64,000 nt of DNA from Leptolyngbya sp. 'hensonii'. Its GTDB lineage: Bacteria; Cyanobacteriota; Cyanobacteriia; GCF-001939115. Positions 55,271-64,000 of the stretch are shown piece by piece. The position numbers were made by a program, and so were the translations under genes. Under the pieces are notes generated by a model. It was not told where the DNA came from. It saw only the letters and a list, made by a program, of their open reading frames with translations, and ran no database searches. Position 1 is the stretch's first letter. Every line of letters starts with the position of its first letter. The DNA is taken from NCBI RefSeq assembly GCF_001939115.1, contig NZ_MQTZ01000011.1, positions 113,998 to 177,997 on the forward strand, written 5' to 3'.

Positions 55271-56050
55271 ATGTTGCCACGGGAAGATCTGCTGAAAGGC
55301 GTCGAGCATCGGGAAAGTATGGCCCAGGCGATTGATCAGGCGAATCGGGCGATCGCCACCTGGGAAGTTGTTCTGACTGATTTTCTTGCTCCTCCCGAAC
55401 TGGCTGAGGTCCAGCAACGTTTCCAGCGCCTGACAGATATTCAACTCCTGGCTTGGGGCGGCTATCCCCAGGCCGAGCGGCAGCGGTTGGCGATTGCTCG
55501 CGCTGAACTGCCCCTGGAAGAATCTCAGGTGGCCGTGGCCGTGCTGGACATTGCCGGTAACTTCCTCTTCGATACCGCTACCCATCGGGATTTTCTGGGG
55601 GCTATGCTGGGGACCGGAATTGTCCGAGACAAGGTGGGGGATCTCATCGTTTTGGGGGAACGGGGAGCCCAGGCGATCGTGGTGCCGGAACTGGTGGAAT
55701 TTCTGGAACTTCATCTGGTCCAGGTTCGATCGGTGCCAGTCCAGACTCGCCGCATTGATGCCAGTGCGCTAAAAGTTAGAGAACCCAAAAAGAAAGAGAT
55801 GACAACTGTGGAGGCTTCGATGCGGCTGGATGCGATCGCCTCTGCTGGATTTGGCATGTCTCGCAGCAAAATGGCTGATCTGATTACGTCTGGGGAGGTC
55901 CGAGTGAATTGGAAAGAGGTTGCCCAAAGTAGCCATCAGATCAAGTCAGGAGACTTGATTGCGGTTCGAGGGAAGGGTCGGGTGGAAGTTGGAGACGTTG
56001 CCATCACGAAAAAGGACCGCTATCGAATTCATTTGACTCGGTATGTTTAA
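55271..56050 (+). CDS. Photosystem II S4 domain protein
   Basis: 259 residues. The C-terminal S4 RNA-binding domain is clear (RLDAIASAGFGMSRSKMADLITSGEVRVNWKEV, about 183-250). The N-terminal 180 residues (DLLKGVEHRESMAQAIDQ, GTGIVRDKVGDLIVLG) match the YlmH-like architecture of the TIGR03069 family found in oxygenic phototrophs. The name comes from phylogenetic association; the molecular role is likely RNA or ribosome binding. Monocistronic. Confidence 0.92.
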   Translation: MLPREDLLKGVEHRESMAQAIDQANRAIATWEVVLTDFLAPPELAEVQQRFQRLTDIQLLAWGGYPQAERQRLAIARAELPLEESQVAVAVLDIAGNFLFDTATHRDFLGAMLGTGIVRDKVGDLIVLGERGAQAIVVPELVEFLELHLVQVRSVPVQTRRIDASALKVREPKKKEMTTVEASMRLDAIASAGFGMSRSKMADLITSGEVRVNWKEVAQSSHQIKSGDLIAVRGKGRVEVGDVAITKKDRYRIHLTRYV

Positions 56051-56424
56051 GTTCAGTATGTTTCGGGAGTTGACAGATTGTTAAGGTTCGAAAGATAACA
56101 TTAATTAGGTGAGCATTTCTATCTGATCTCCACACTGGATCAGGCATTACTATTGAGCAAGTGTTATCAGGGTAAATGACAGATTGAATGGTTGGTGAAG
56201 TGTTGGACTGCCGCAACAATCCAAAATTAGTGATATCAATTCAATAGAATTCAATGCAGAAACAGATGGGATGGCCAGAGCGGGTTAAGTGGCACAAATC
56301 TCAAGGGTAATCCTGGTGCTGTTGGTTTCTACCTTGTTCCATCCAACCCACAGTTATGGCCACCTTAGCAGGAATTCTTATTACTAGAAGCAGCACCAAT
56401 GTAGAATGAGGCAGGAAAATTTAC
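56051..56424. other. Intergenic region before the GGDEF-EAL gene
   Basis: About 370 bases. I see no gene, RNA or repeat that I can support; it presumably holds the promoter. Confidence 0.35.
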
Positions 56425-58974
56425 ATGACAGATCCAGATTCAAAGCCTTGTTCAAATTTTTTTTCTGGTCTTCTGATCAATTCCTTTTTACTGCTGACTT
56501 TTTTGACATTGTCTTCTCTTAAGCTGGATCTTCCGGGTCAATCTGCCGCAGGTCAGATTTCTAAGACTGATAAGCAGAAGAACCCAGGCCAGCAACCTGC
56601 CACAGGTCAGATTTCTAAGACTGATAAGCAGAAGAACCCAGGCCAGCAACCTGCCACAGGTCAGATTTCTGCACCGGATAAACCCAAAGAAAATAATCAG
56701 CAACCTGCCACAGGTCAGATTTCTGCACCGGATAAACAGGAGAAACCTAATCAGCAACATTTTTCTACAGTCATCTCGATATCAGTTGCCTCTCTAACTT
56801 TTGCAATTGCATTAGGAGGATTAGCGCTTTACTCTCGGGCCCGGGTAATCCGGCGATGGAAAGTAGCCGAGCGAGTGTTTCGGCGAACTGAAGCACTCAA
56901 CCAAGCGATTCTGAAAGCAATTCCTGATTTGATTATGCGGCTCGATCGGCAGGGGAATTACCTTGAGGTGATTCAGGCTGAGGGTTTCAATACGTTTTAT
57001 CCAAATTTAATCGGGAGAAATATCCGAACTGTGCTGCCTTCAGAAATGGCAGAACAGCGATTGCAACTCATTGAACGGGCCTTATCAACGGGAAAATCTC
57101 AGTCCTGCGACTATCAGATCTGGTTAGAGGGCCAATTGCATTACCAGGAAGCTCACATTACAGCCAATGGGGACAATGAGGTTCTGATCATTGTTCGAGA
57201 TATCACTGAGCAAAGAAATGCAGAAGCTGCTCTGCGGGAAAGTGAAGAGCGTTATGCTCTGGCTGCTCAAGGAGCCAATGATGGCTTGTGGGATTGGAAC
57301 CTGAGGTCTAAGGTTGCCTATTTTTCACCCCGATGGAAGGGCATGCTGGGCTGGATGGAAGAGGAGATTAGCAATAAGCCGGAAGAGTGGCTTAGCCGCA
57401 TTCATCCGGATGATGTCGATCGGGTGAATCGTGAACTCAAAGCCCATTTCGATAATATGACATCCCACTTTGAAAGTGAGCATCGAATATTGCATCGAGA
57501 TGGGAAGTACCGATGGGTGCTCAGCCGGGGCTTTGCAGTCCGAGATGAGGAGGGCCAGGTTTATCGGATTGCCGGGTCCCAAACGGATATTACTGAACGA
57601 AAAGTGGCGGAGCAACAGCTCATCCATGATGCGTTCCACGATACCCTGACTAATCTGCCCAATCGAGCCCTCTTCAAGGATCGGTTGCGTCAGATTATGG
57701 AACGAGCTCGCCGCCATCGAGACTACATCTTTGCCGTTCTGTTCCTGGATCTCGATCGGTTTAAAGTGATTAACGATAGTCTGGGACATCTGGTTGGGGA
57801 TCAACTACTCACTGAGATTGCAAGTCGATTGCGAGCCTGCCTGCGGACCACGGATACGGTGGCCCGTTTGGGAGGCGATGAATTTGCGATTCTTCTGGAA
57901 GAGATCTCCGTGGTCAGTGATGCCACAGATGTCGCAACCCGAATTCAGCAGGAATTATCCCGTCCCTTTGATCTGAATGGCCATGAGGTATTCACAACCG
58001 TCAGTATTGGGATTGCCCTGAATGCACCCGACTATGACCAACCAGAGGATTTACTACGGGATGCAGACACGGCTATGTATCGAGCAAAAGCCTTAGGCAA
58101 AGCTCGTTATCAGGTTTTCGATCAGGCCATGCATGTGAAGGCAGTCACCCAATTACAAGTGGAACGGGATCTGCGCTGGGCGATCGATCGCCAGGAGTTG
58201 AGCCTCCGCTATCAGCCGATCGTCTCTCTGGGTACAGGTGCGTTGCTGGGTTTTGAAGCGCTGATCCGCTGGCAACACCCGGAACAGGGGTTTCTTTCCC
58301 CGGATAAATTTATTCCTGTGGCAGAAGAAACTGGACTGATTATCCCGATCGGGTTCTGGGTTTTACGAGAAGCCTGTCGCCAAATGCGGATCTGGCAGAA
58401 AACGCTCAAGCCCAATCCACCTCTGGTTGTCAGCGTCAACCTCTCCAGTAAACAGATTGCCCATCCCAATTTTGTGGACAGTGTCCGAGCGATTTTGCAG
58501 GAGACTGGTCTGGAGGGCAAGTTTCTGAAATTGGAAATCACGGAGAGCGTCATCCTGGAAAATGCCGATGCGGCGATCGATATTTTGCAACAAATTCAAT
58601 CCCTGGGCATCCAGACTGCCATTGATGATTTTGGCACCGGTTACTCTTCCCTCAGTTATTTACACCGGCTTCCCATTGATACCCTCAAGATCGACCGCTC
58701 GTTCATTAACCGGGTTGACTCCGATGGAGACAAACTGGAACTGGTGAGAACGATCGTCACCCTGGCCTGGAATTTGGGGATGGATGTGGTTGCCGAAGGG
58801 GTCGAAACCAATATGCAGTTAGCTCAGCTCAAAGCCCTGAAATGTGAGTTTGCTCAGGGATATCTCTTTTCTGTGCCGCTGGATATTGGTGCCACAACGG
58901 CCTTTATCCAGCGAAGTATCGGTATGGAAGTCCAGACGTCTCAGAATGATGATGATGAGACCAGAATGTGGTAG
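56425..58974 (+). CDS. PAS-PAS-GGDEF-EAL c-di-GMP protein with repeat-rich outer loop
   Basis: 849 residues. A membrane segment at about 12-33 (LINSFLLLTFLTLSSLKL) and another at about 115-137 (ISISVASLTFAIALGGLALYS) frame a loop containing an 18-residue repeat four times (GQISKTDKQKNPGQQPAT and variants, DNA period 54 bp). Two PAS domains follow (about 155-280 and 285-395, with DITERK after the second). GGDEF (RLGGDEFAIL, near 480) and EAL (FEALIRWQHP near 609, DDFGTGYSSL, VVAEGVET) both keep catalytic residues, so synthesis and hydrolysis of c-di-GMP are possible. Input is unknown. Confidence 0.93.
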   Translation: MTDPDSKPCSNFFSGLLINSFLLLTFLTLSSLKLDLPGQSAAGQISKTDKQKNPGQQPATGQISKTDKQKNPGQQPATGQISAPDKPKENNQQPATGQISAPDKQEKPNQQHFSTVISISVASLTFAIALGGLALYSRARVIRRWKVAERVFRRTEALNQAILKAIPDLIMRLDRQGNYLEVIQAEGFNTFYPNLIGRNIRTVLPSEMAEQRLQLIERALSTGKSQSCDYQIWLEGQLHYQEAHITANGDNEVLIIVRDITEQRNAEAALRESEERYALAAQGANDGLWDWNLRSKVAYFSPRWKGMLGWMEEEISNKPEEWLSRIHPDDVDRVNRELKAHFDNMTSHFESEHRILHRDGKYRWVLSRGFAVRDEEGQVYRIAGSQTDITERKVAEQQLIHDAFHDTLTNLPNRALFKDRLRQIMERARRHRDYIFAVLFLDLDRFKVINDSLGHLVGDQLLTEIASRLRACLRTTDTVARLGGDEFAILLEEISVVSDATDVATRIQQELSRPFDLNGHEVFTTVSIGIALNAPDYDQPEDLLRDADTAMYRAKALGKARYQVFDQAMHVKAVTQLQVERDLRWAIDRQELSLRYQPIVSLGTGALLGFEALIRWQHPEQGFLSPDKFIPVAEETGLIIPIGFWVLREACRQMRIWQKTLKPNPPLVVSVNLSSKQIAHPNFVDSVRAILQETGLEGKFLKLEITESVILENADAAIDILQQIQSLGIQTAIDDFGTGYSSLSYLHRLPIDTLKIDRSFINRVDSDGDKLELVRTIVTLAWNLGMDVVAEGVETNMQLAQLKALKCEFAQGYLFSVPLDIGATTAFIQRSIGMEVQTSQNDDDETRMW

Positions 58975-59042
58975 CCCAAGCCATGCCAGCAGGCTGCTGA
59001 CCCGACTAGAATTAGAGAAAGTTAAACAGACGGGTAACTTCG

Positions 59043-59642
59043 ATGATTCCAACCGTAATTGAAACCTCAGGTCGGGGTGAACGTGCTTTTGATATCTACT
59101 CTCGTCTGTTACGGGAGCGCATTGTATTTTTAGGGCAGGCGATCGATGCGGAAGTGGCTAACTCTATCGTGGCCCAACTACTATTCCTGGAGGCCGAGGA
59201 TCCAGAACAGGATATCTACCTCTACATCAACTCTCCCGGTGGCTCGGTGACCGCAGGTATGGGTATTTTTGATACCATCAACCACATTCGACCAGATGTT
59301 TCAACCATTTGCATCGGATTGGCAGCCAGCATGGGGGCTTTTCTCCTGACCGCTGGGACCAAAGGCAAACGCCTCAGCCTGCCCCACTCTCGAATCATGA
59401 TTCACCAACCGTTGGGAGGGGCTCAGGGACAAGCCACGGATATCGAGATTCAGGCGAAGGAAATCCTGTATCACAAGCGCCGGATTAACGAAATTCTGTC
59501 GGAGAGAACTGGCCAACCGATCGATCGGATTGAACAGGATACTGAGCGGGATTTTTTCATGTCGGCAGCAGAGGCTGTAGAGTATGGCCTCATCGATCGG
59601 GTGTATAACCGTCGGCCTTCGGCTTCCCAACCGGTGAACTAG
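59043..59642 (+). CDS. clpP: ClpP serine protease subunit
   Basis: 199 residues. Catalytic Ser is in [11 protein letters not shown] (about residue 101) and His in [12 protein letters not shown] (about 126); the family's Asp follows. It forms the tetradecameric proteolytic core used by ClpC or ClpX. Cyanobacteria carry several clpP paralogues, so which one this is cannot be fixed; no clpX or clpR is adjacent. Confidence 0.95.
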   Translation: MIPTVIETSGRGERAFDIYSRLLRERIVFLGQAIDAEVANSIVAQLLFLEAEDPEQDIYLYINSPGGSVTAGMGIFDTINHIRPDVSTICIGLAASMGAFLLTAGTKGKRLSLPHSRIMIHQPLGGAQGQATDIEIQAKEILYHKRRINEILSERTGQPIDRIEQDTERDFFMSAAEAVEYGLIDRVYNRRPSASQPVN

Positions 59643-59843
59643 ACACTGCTGGCAAGCATTTATACCTTCAGGAAAATTGGACCCCCCTATCTGTTCTCAG
59701 AAGTCAATTTCAATCCCCTCCCAGGAGCAGGGACTATTCATTTTCTAGAGACAATTTCCCTCCCTCGCGGTCAGGCTCTGCTGGGGTGGGTCCAACCTGA
59801 GTGGTGGCCCGCAGAACTGGAGAGCATCTGGGTCCATCTATCC

Positions 59844-60593
59844 TCAAGGTGAAGGCTGCGCCTGCAAATAGTGCAGAAAGTCCAGCAGTTCCTCATCCGT
59901 CAGGTGCTGGCGCGATCGCTTGCCGTAGGTGGCCTTCAGGTGCTGGCGACCCTGTTCATCACTCCAGCCCAGTCGCTTGATTTCAACGGTTGTTTGGGCA
60001 ATCACATCCGACATATCGATCGGGGGAGGGGAGTTACGCTGCTCAACCGGTGGCAACGCAGCACTTTCCACTACAGGGCCATCTGTTTTCGGATCCAACA
60101 TAGCGGGCTCACCCTCTGCCTCCTGATTGAGTGCAGGCCGTTCCAGAATCGGGACTGTTTTCGGACGCGACGGGGCTGGCTCTGCCTCCTGGGGCAAAGC
60201 AGTAGGGCTGATCGGCTCTGCCCAGGCATTGGTTTCTTGGGCAGGGCTGGGCAGAACTGCGGAGAGGGATAAGGAGGGAAGATTAGCAGGTCCAGCACCA
60301 GAGCCCGATCGGTCCACAGTAGTTGCCTGTAGCTCTGAGCCATAGGGGATCAGGGGTGCAATATCCAGCATTGCCATTGCCCGAATTCTGGCCCGATCTT
60401 CAGCAACTTCAACAGTATCAGCCCCGGCCAGACTGGTAACCAGCGTTGTTCCATCCACTTGCAGAGAAACACGTACCATACAGGTTCCATTGCAGACTTC
60501 CAGTAGCTCAGAAATCATGCTGCCAGTCGGATAACGAACTCGGAATTGAGCGAACAAAGAACTCTGGACAATTTTTGGTGTTCCAGCTAACAT
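59844..60593 (-). CDS. Conserved hypothetical protein
   Basis: 249 residues. The N-terminal 85 residues (FRVRYPTGSMISELLEVCNGTCMVRVSLQVDG, VEVAEDRARIRAMAMLDI) form a compact alpha/beta domain. The middle is a Pro/Ala/Glu-rich linker. The C-terminal 50 residues (IAQTTVEIKRLGWSDEQGRQHLKATYGKRSRQHLTDEELLDFLHYLQ) are helical and look conserved among cyanobacterial proteins. No membrane segment, no catalytic motif. Function unknown. Confidence 0.7.
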   Translation of the reverse strand: MLAGTPKIVQSSLFAQFRVRYPTGSMISELLEVCNGTCMVRVSLQVDGTTLVTSLAGADTVEVAEDRARIRAMAMLDIAPLIPYGSELQATTVDRSGSGAGPANLPSLSLSAVLPSPAQETNAWAEPISPTALPQEAEPAPSRPKTVPILERPALNQEAEGEPAMLDPKTDGPVVESAALPPVEQRNSPPPIDMSDVIAQTTVEIKRLGWSDEQGRQHLKATYGKRSRQHLTDEELLDFLHYLQAQPSP

Positions 60594-60701
60594 TTTCTAG
60601 ATTTTCAGATGAGAGTTAAGCTTGATTAAGAAACCATTGCTACTTAGCCTGATTGCTTCTAATCGCAATTGGCTAACGGGCAACCATTCAAACCAATAAT
60701 G

Positions 60702-61448
60702 TTAGATCAATTCTTAGATACTCCGATTCAATTTGGCTTCGACACCCTGGCCCTACTGGTTATCCTCATCGCCCTGGAAGCCGTCCTTTCGGCAGATAAT
60801 GCGATCGCCCTGGCAGCCCTTTGTCAGGGTCTGGAAGATGGAAAACAGCAACGTCAGGCCCTTAATTTGGGTTTGGCAGTGGCTTTCTTACTCAGGGTCC
60901 TGTTGATTTTAACGGCTTCCTGGGTGACCAAGTTCTGGCAGTTTGAGCTAATGGGGGCTGCATACCTCTTGTGGCTGGTGTTTCAATACTTTACCTCTGA
61001 ACAGGGCAAAGACCACGAACACCATGGTCCTCGCTTCAAGTCTTTGTGGCATGCGATCCCCGTGATTGCGGTCACAGACCTGGCGTTTTCCCTGGACAGC
61101 GTCACGACTGCGATCGCAGTCTCTCAAGACACCTGGCTGATTATTACGGGTGTTGTGATCGGTATTATTACCCTGAGATTCATGGCTGGGTTATTCATTC
61201 GTTGGCTGGATGAATTTGTCCATCTGGAGGATGCCGGGTATATCACCGTTGGTCTGGTTGGCTTTAGACTTCTATTGCGGGTCTTTGATTCTAAGCTGAT
61301 TCCCCCAGAGTGGTTAATGATTTCTCTGATTGCGATCTTATTTGTCTGGGGCTTCTCCAAGCGTAAAATCCTGGATGCCCCGATCGACAAAGGTCAACAA
61401 TCCTCCACAAGCCAACAATCCCCCGTAGCAGAAGACTCCAACCTTTAA
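60702..61448 (+). CDS. TerC-family integral membrane protein
   Basis: 248 residues from the ATG at 60702 (MLDQFLDTP); a TTG at 60669 is the alternative. Seven or so membrane helices. Signature acidic segments are LEAVLSADNAIALAAL and VTDLAFSLDSVTTAIAVS. Members such as Alx/YkoY export manganese or support protein secretion; the substrate here is not determined. I looked for a yybP-ykoY riboswitch in the 108 bases upstream and see none. Confidence 0.9.
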   Translation, partial: LDQFLDTPIQFGFDTLALLVILIALEAVLSADNAIALAALCQGLEDGKQQRQALNLGLAVAFLLRVLLILTASWVTKFWQFELMGAAYLLWLVFQYFTSEQGKDHEHHGPRFKSLWHAIPVIAVTDLAFSLDSVTTAIAVSQDTWLIITGVVIGIITLRFMAGLFIRWLDEFVHLEDAGYITVGLVGFRLLLRVFDSKLIPPEWLMISLIAILFVWGFSKRKILDAPIDKGQQSSTSQQSPVAEDSNL

Positions 61449-61760
61449 AGAACCTACCTCCAATGTGACGCATTTCTTGTCCTTAAAGATTATCCTCGGC
61501 CTGGTTCCGTAGAAATCGTTCAGTAGATTTACTTCGACTAGGTTCAGCTAGGACGCTACTTCATGATGCAATTACAGATGTTTGTTGGGGGTTGGATCTG
61601 ACATTATTACTCGGTATAGGCCTGTTGATCATCAACTGAAAAATTCTAATATCTCCTGAGTGCTGGCCAGTCAAAAGTTGCTGGAAGTGGAGCAGTCTGG
61701 GTCCTGGGATTTTATTCAGGTTGTTGGATAGGTTTTTATTCAGTTCAAAGGCATATTCTG
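61449..61760. other. Intergenic region
   Basis: 312 bases; no gene or structured element that I can support. Confidence 0.35.
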
Positions 61761-62000
61761 ATGCAGAACTTGAATCAGGGCACTTCTTTCTACAGTATCT
61801 ACCAGGGTAAGCGGGTGATCCAACTCAGAGCAGGCTGTGATGATTATCCCGAGCTCCGGATTATCAGCACGTCCCGCTCCTATGAGTCAGCCTATCACGT
61901 GGCTAAAGTGACAGCCGAGTTCAGGAATGTGCCGTTTGAAAATCTTGTTCCTCTGGAGTTGCTGGAACCGGAAACTGGCTTAAAAACTGGTTCTACGTAA
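61761..62000 (+). CDS. Small hypothetical protein
   Basis: 79 residues, soluble (YQGKRVIQLRAGCDDYPELRIISTSRSYESAYHVAKVTAEF). The repeated aromatic and charged pattern suggests a small alpha/beta fold. No family recognised. It lies upstream of a coupled pair leading to the hybrid kinase but is separated from it by 59 bases. Confidence 0.55.
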   Translation: MQNLNQGTSFYSIYQGKRVIQLRAGCDDYPELRIISTSRSYESAYHVAKVTAEFRNVPFENLVPLELLEPETGLKTGST

Positions 62001-62059
62001 TTTTTCAGCCCTTTCATCACGTCTGTAGGTTTTCTCAGGGGTGACAATTCTGATGAGAC

Positions 62060-62308
62060 TTGCCTGCTCTAGCAGGGTCAGAAAATCACCCCGAGACGCC
62101 TCAACTGTCAGCTCCTTTAAAGGTGTCCGTGGAGCAATTGGACCCAATCACGTCTCAGGGTAAAACAGCTACCACAGCTTTACGGAATTTTATAAATTAT
62201 TCTGCCCATTCCGGGCACTATAGCTTTATAGAAAATTTACAAATGGCGCTGGTAGCTCCATCCACAATTTCTGCACATTTAAAATCTATTCTTACAACAG
62301 GTAAGTGA
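62060..62308 (+). CDS. Possible small protein coupled to the hybrid kinase
   Basis: 82 residues from a TTG at 62060; later starts are possible. The C-terminal part ([35 protein letters not shown]) looks like a folded helix pair. The stop codon TGA shares its last A with the ATG of the next gene (TGATG), which supports translation. Family unknown; the first 20 residues may not be translated. Confidence 0.45.
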   Translation: MPALAGSENHPETPQLSAPLKVSVEQLDPITSQGKTATTALRNFINYSAHSGHYSFIENLQMALVAPSTISAHLKSILTTGK

Positions 62309-64000
62309 TGTATCAGGACGATGAGCAAACGGCCATGACTCCAAGTGTGGAATCCAGCGCGATCTTAATCGTGGACGACAATCCAACCAATTTAGAAGTC
62401 CTATCTGAAACACTGGCTCAGGAAGGATTCCAGATTGCCGTTGCCGTTGATGGAGAGAGTGCCCTGGAGCAGGTCAAGTATCATGTGCCTGAATTAGTCC
62501 TGTTAGATGTCATGATGCCTGGAATCGACGGATTTGAAACCTGTCGGCGTTTGAAGGCAGATCCGCGCTCTCGAGACATTCCAATCATCTTCATGACCGC
62601 GCTCTCGGATACAGAGAACAAACTCAAGGGGCTGTCCCTGGGGGCTGTAGATTACGTCACCAAGCCCTTCCAGGGCGAAGAAGTTCTGGCCCGAATTCGA
62701 ATTCACTTACAAATTCGTAACCTGACCCAGGTGCTGGCCGAGCAAAACAACGTGCTCAAGCATGAAGTTGAACAGCGGCAGAAGGCAGAAGACGCATTGT
62801 TACAACTGAACCAGAGTTTAGAGGAGCAGGTTGACAAGCGCACCTCAGAATTGAAAGAGGCTCTCCAGCAACTTCAGCAAGCCCAGATGGAAATGATGCA
62901 GCAAAATAGAGAGCTGGAGAAGCGCGTCGAACAACGGACCACAGAATTACGGGAAGCCAAAGAGGCTGCTGATGCAGCTAACCGGGCCAAGAGTGAGTTT
63001 CTTGCCAATATGAGCCATGAAGTTCGCACTCCCCTCAATGGCATTCTGGGCTACACCCAAATTATGCAAACCTCCAAAGATTTGCCTAGCAAAGTTCGTA
63101 AAGGTGTCAATGTCATCCATCAATGCGGCACCCATTTATTGACCCTGATTAACGATATCCTCGATATCTCTAAGATTGAAGCCCAAAGAATGGAGCTGTG
63201 CCCGATCGGCTTTCATCTGCCTTCTTTTCTGGAAGCTGTAGCTGAAATTTGCAGTATCCGGGCCAATCAAAAGAAAATTGCCTTTATTCATCAATTAGAT
63301 GCTTATTTGCCGGAAGGGATCTATGCCGATGAAAAGCGATTACGGCAAGTATTGATTAATTTGTTGGGCAATGCCGTTAAATTTACTGAGAAAGGAGGCG
63401 TAACTTTCAAGGTAGAGGTTGTGCAACGAGCAGACATTCTTACCCCTGATGCCTGCGACTGGATATTTCCCATGGATTCCAGAACTAAACTCAGGTTCAC
63501 GATCGAAGACACGGGCATTGGTATCCCTCCAGAGCGGCTCAGAACAATTTTCAAGCCTTTTGAGCAGGTTGGTGCGGGCAAACTTCATTCAGAAGGAACA
63601 GGTCTGGGGTTGGCTATCAGCCAGAGACTTTTGAACCTGATGCAGAGCCAGATTGAAGTCACCAGCACACCGGGAAAGGGAAGCACTTTCTGGTTTGAAG
63701 TCGAACTCCCAACGACCTCTTCCTGGCGATTGGTGCAGGAAGTAACCTCCCAGGGAACTATTGTTGGCTTTACCGATAAGCCTCGAACAATTCTGGTGGT
63801 CGATGACCGCTGGGAAAATCGTTCCGTCATTGTCAATCTGCTCCAGCCCTTAGGCTTCCAGGTCGTTGAAGCAGCCAATGGAGAAGAAGGGATTGCCAAA
63901 GTGTTGGAAGTACAGCCGGATTTGCTGATTGTTGATTTGGTGATGCCAGTGATGGATGGTTTTGAGATGGTGCGTGAACTGCGGCAATTACCGCAAGGAA
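62308..64000 (+). CDS. Hybrid histidine kinase (REC-coiled coil-HisKA-HATPase-REC), cut by window end
   Basis: The frame runs from the ATG at 62308 to the end without a stop, 564 codons seen. A REC domain is first (acceptor D67 in [11 protein letters not shown]), then a long coiled coil ([19 protein letters not shown]), HisKA with [12 protein letters not shown] (H237), the HATPase boxes ([38 protein letters not shown]) and a second REC starting at [13 protein letters not shown] with D in [11 protein letters not shown]. No membrane segment, so it is a soluble sensor, probably receiving a phosphoryl signal through the first REC. Further domains, such as Hpt, may lie beyond the window. Confidence 0.92.
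   Translation, partial: MYQDDEQTAMTPSVESSAILIVDDNPTNLEVLSETLAQEGFQIAVAVDGESALEQVKYHVPELVLLDVMMPGIDGFETCRRLKADPRSRDIPIIFMTALSDTENKLKGLSLGAVDYVTKPFQGEEVLARIRIHLQIRNLTQVLAEQNNVLKHEVEQRQKAEDALLQLNQSLEEQVDKRTSELKEALQQLQQAQMEMMQQNRELEKRVEQRTTELREAKEAADAANRAKSEFLANMSHEVRTPLNGILGYTQIMQTSKDLPSKVRKGVNVIHQCGTHLLTLINDILDISKIEAQRMELCPIGFHLPSFLEAVAEICSIRANQKKIAFIHQLDAYLPEGIYADEKRLRQVLINLLGNAVKFTEKGGVTFKVEVVQRADILTPDACDWIFPMDSRTKLRFTIEDTGIGIPPERLRTIFKPFEQVGAGKLHSEGTGLGLAISQRLLNLMQSQIEVTSTPGKGSTFWFEVELPTTSSWRLVQEVTSQGTIVGFTDKPRTILVVDDRWENRSVIVNLLQPLGFQVVEAANGEEGIAKVLEVQPDLLIVDLVMPVMDGFEMVRELRQLPQG

Noticed and set aside
60594-60701. Possible yybP-ykoY manganese riboswitch before the TerC-family gene
   Set aside because: None of the conserved helices or loop bases of that class are visible.

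Overview
The window is chromosomal DNA of a cyanobacterium. It carries plastocyanin next to cytochrome c6, the photosystem II S4-domain protein, the Ccs1/CcdA (system II) cytochrome c maturation pair, and the cyanobacteria-restricted DUF2605 and DUF2973 families. GCGATCGC (HIP1) palindromes are scattered throughout. Pentapeptide-repeat proteins, large GGDEF/EAL and hybrid-kinase regulators and many palindromic dispersed repeats suggest a filamentous or Leptolyngbya-like lineage, but genus cannot be fixed from this sequence alone.

Layout. 0-8 kb: a partial small gene, a Val/Pro/Glu-repeat protein with a membrane protein, a short-chain dehydrogenase coupled to a Crp/Fnr regulator, then a decayed stretch (3.3-6.2 kb) with remnants of a PIN-like toxin and a CHAT-domain gene, a DUF2252 protein and several miniature inverted-repeat elements. 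8-19 kb: tRNA-Ser(GCU), a DUF2459 protein, two pentapeptide-repeat proteins around a GT2 glycosyltransferase, tyrA, an AT-rich phospholipase-D-fold gene, HU, and a GH1 beta-glucosidase. 19-31 kb: a 948-residue multi-domain response regulator, petJ/petE, glyA, a WecA-like transferase, cinA, a radical SAM protein, a peptidoglycan-binding/SH3 protein and an NfeD-like protein. 31-38 kb: an accessory region with an XRE-HTH NACHT NTPase, an HTH-TPR protein, a methyltransferase, and a long intergenic region with a candidate small RNA and a structured leader. 38-56 kb: mostly housekeeping: thrS, nucA/nuiA/glgP, ccs1/ccdA/ftsW/rbgA, usp, pgk, thrB. 56-64 kb: a PAS-GGDEF-EAL protein, clpP, a TerC-family protein and a hybrid histidine kinase cut by the window end.

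How genes work together. petE and petJ encode the two interchangeable lumenal electron carriers, and ccs1/ccdA supply the thiol and haem delivery needed to mature cytochromes such as PetJ. nuiA and nucA form a nuclease-inhibitor/nuclease pair whose reading frames overlap each other and glgP. Signal transduction is heavy: two c-di-GMP proteins, a hybrid kinase, a Crp regulator and HTH-TPR/NACHT regulators.

The most interesting observations are the NACHT/HTH-TPR neighbourhood, the AT-rich PLD-fold gene (a possible solitary defence effector), the coupled NuiA-NucA pair, three families of miniature inverted-repeat elements (two with direct-repeat target evidence) that have broken a toxin-like gene and a CHAT gene, and a candidate small RNA with its own terminator near 37.25 kb. 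None of these can be called new without database searches.
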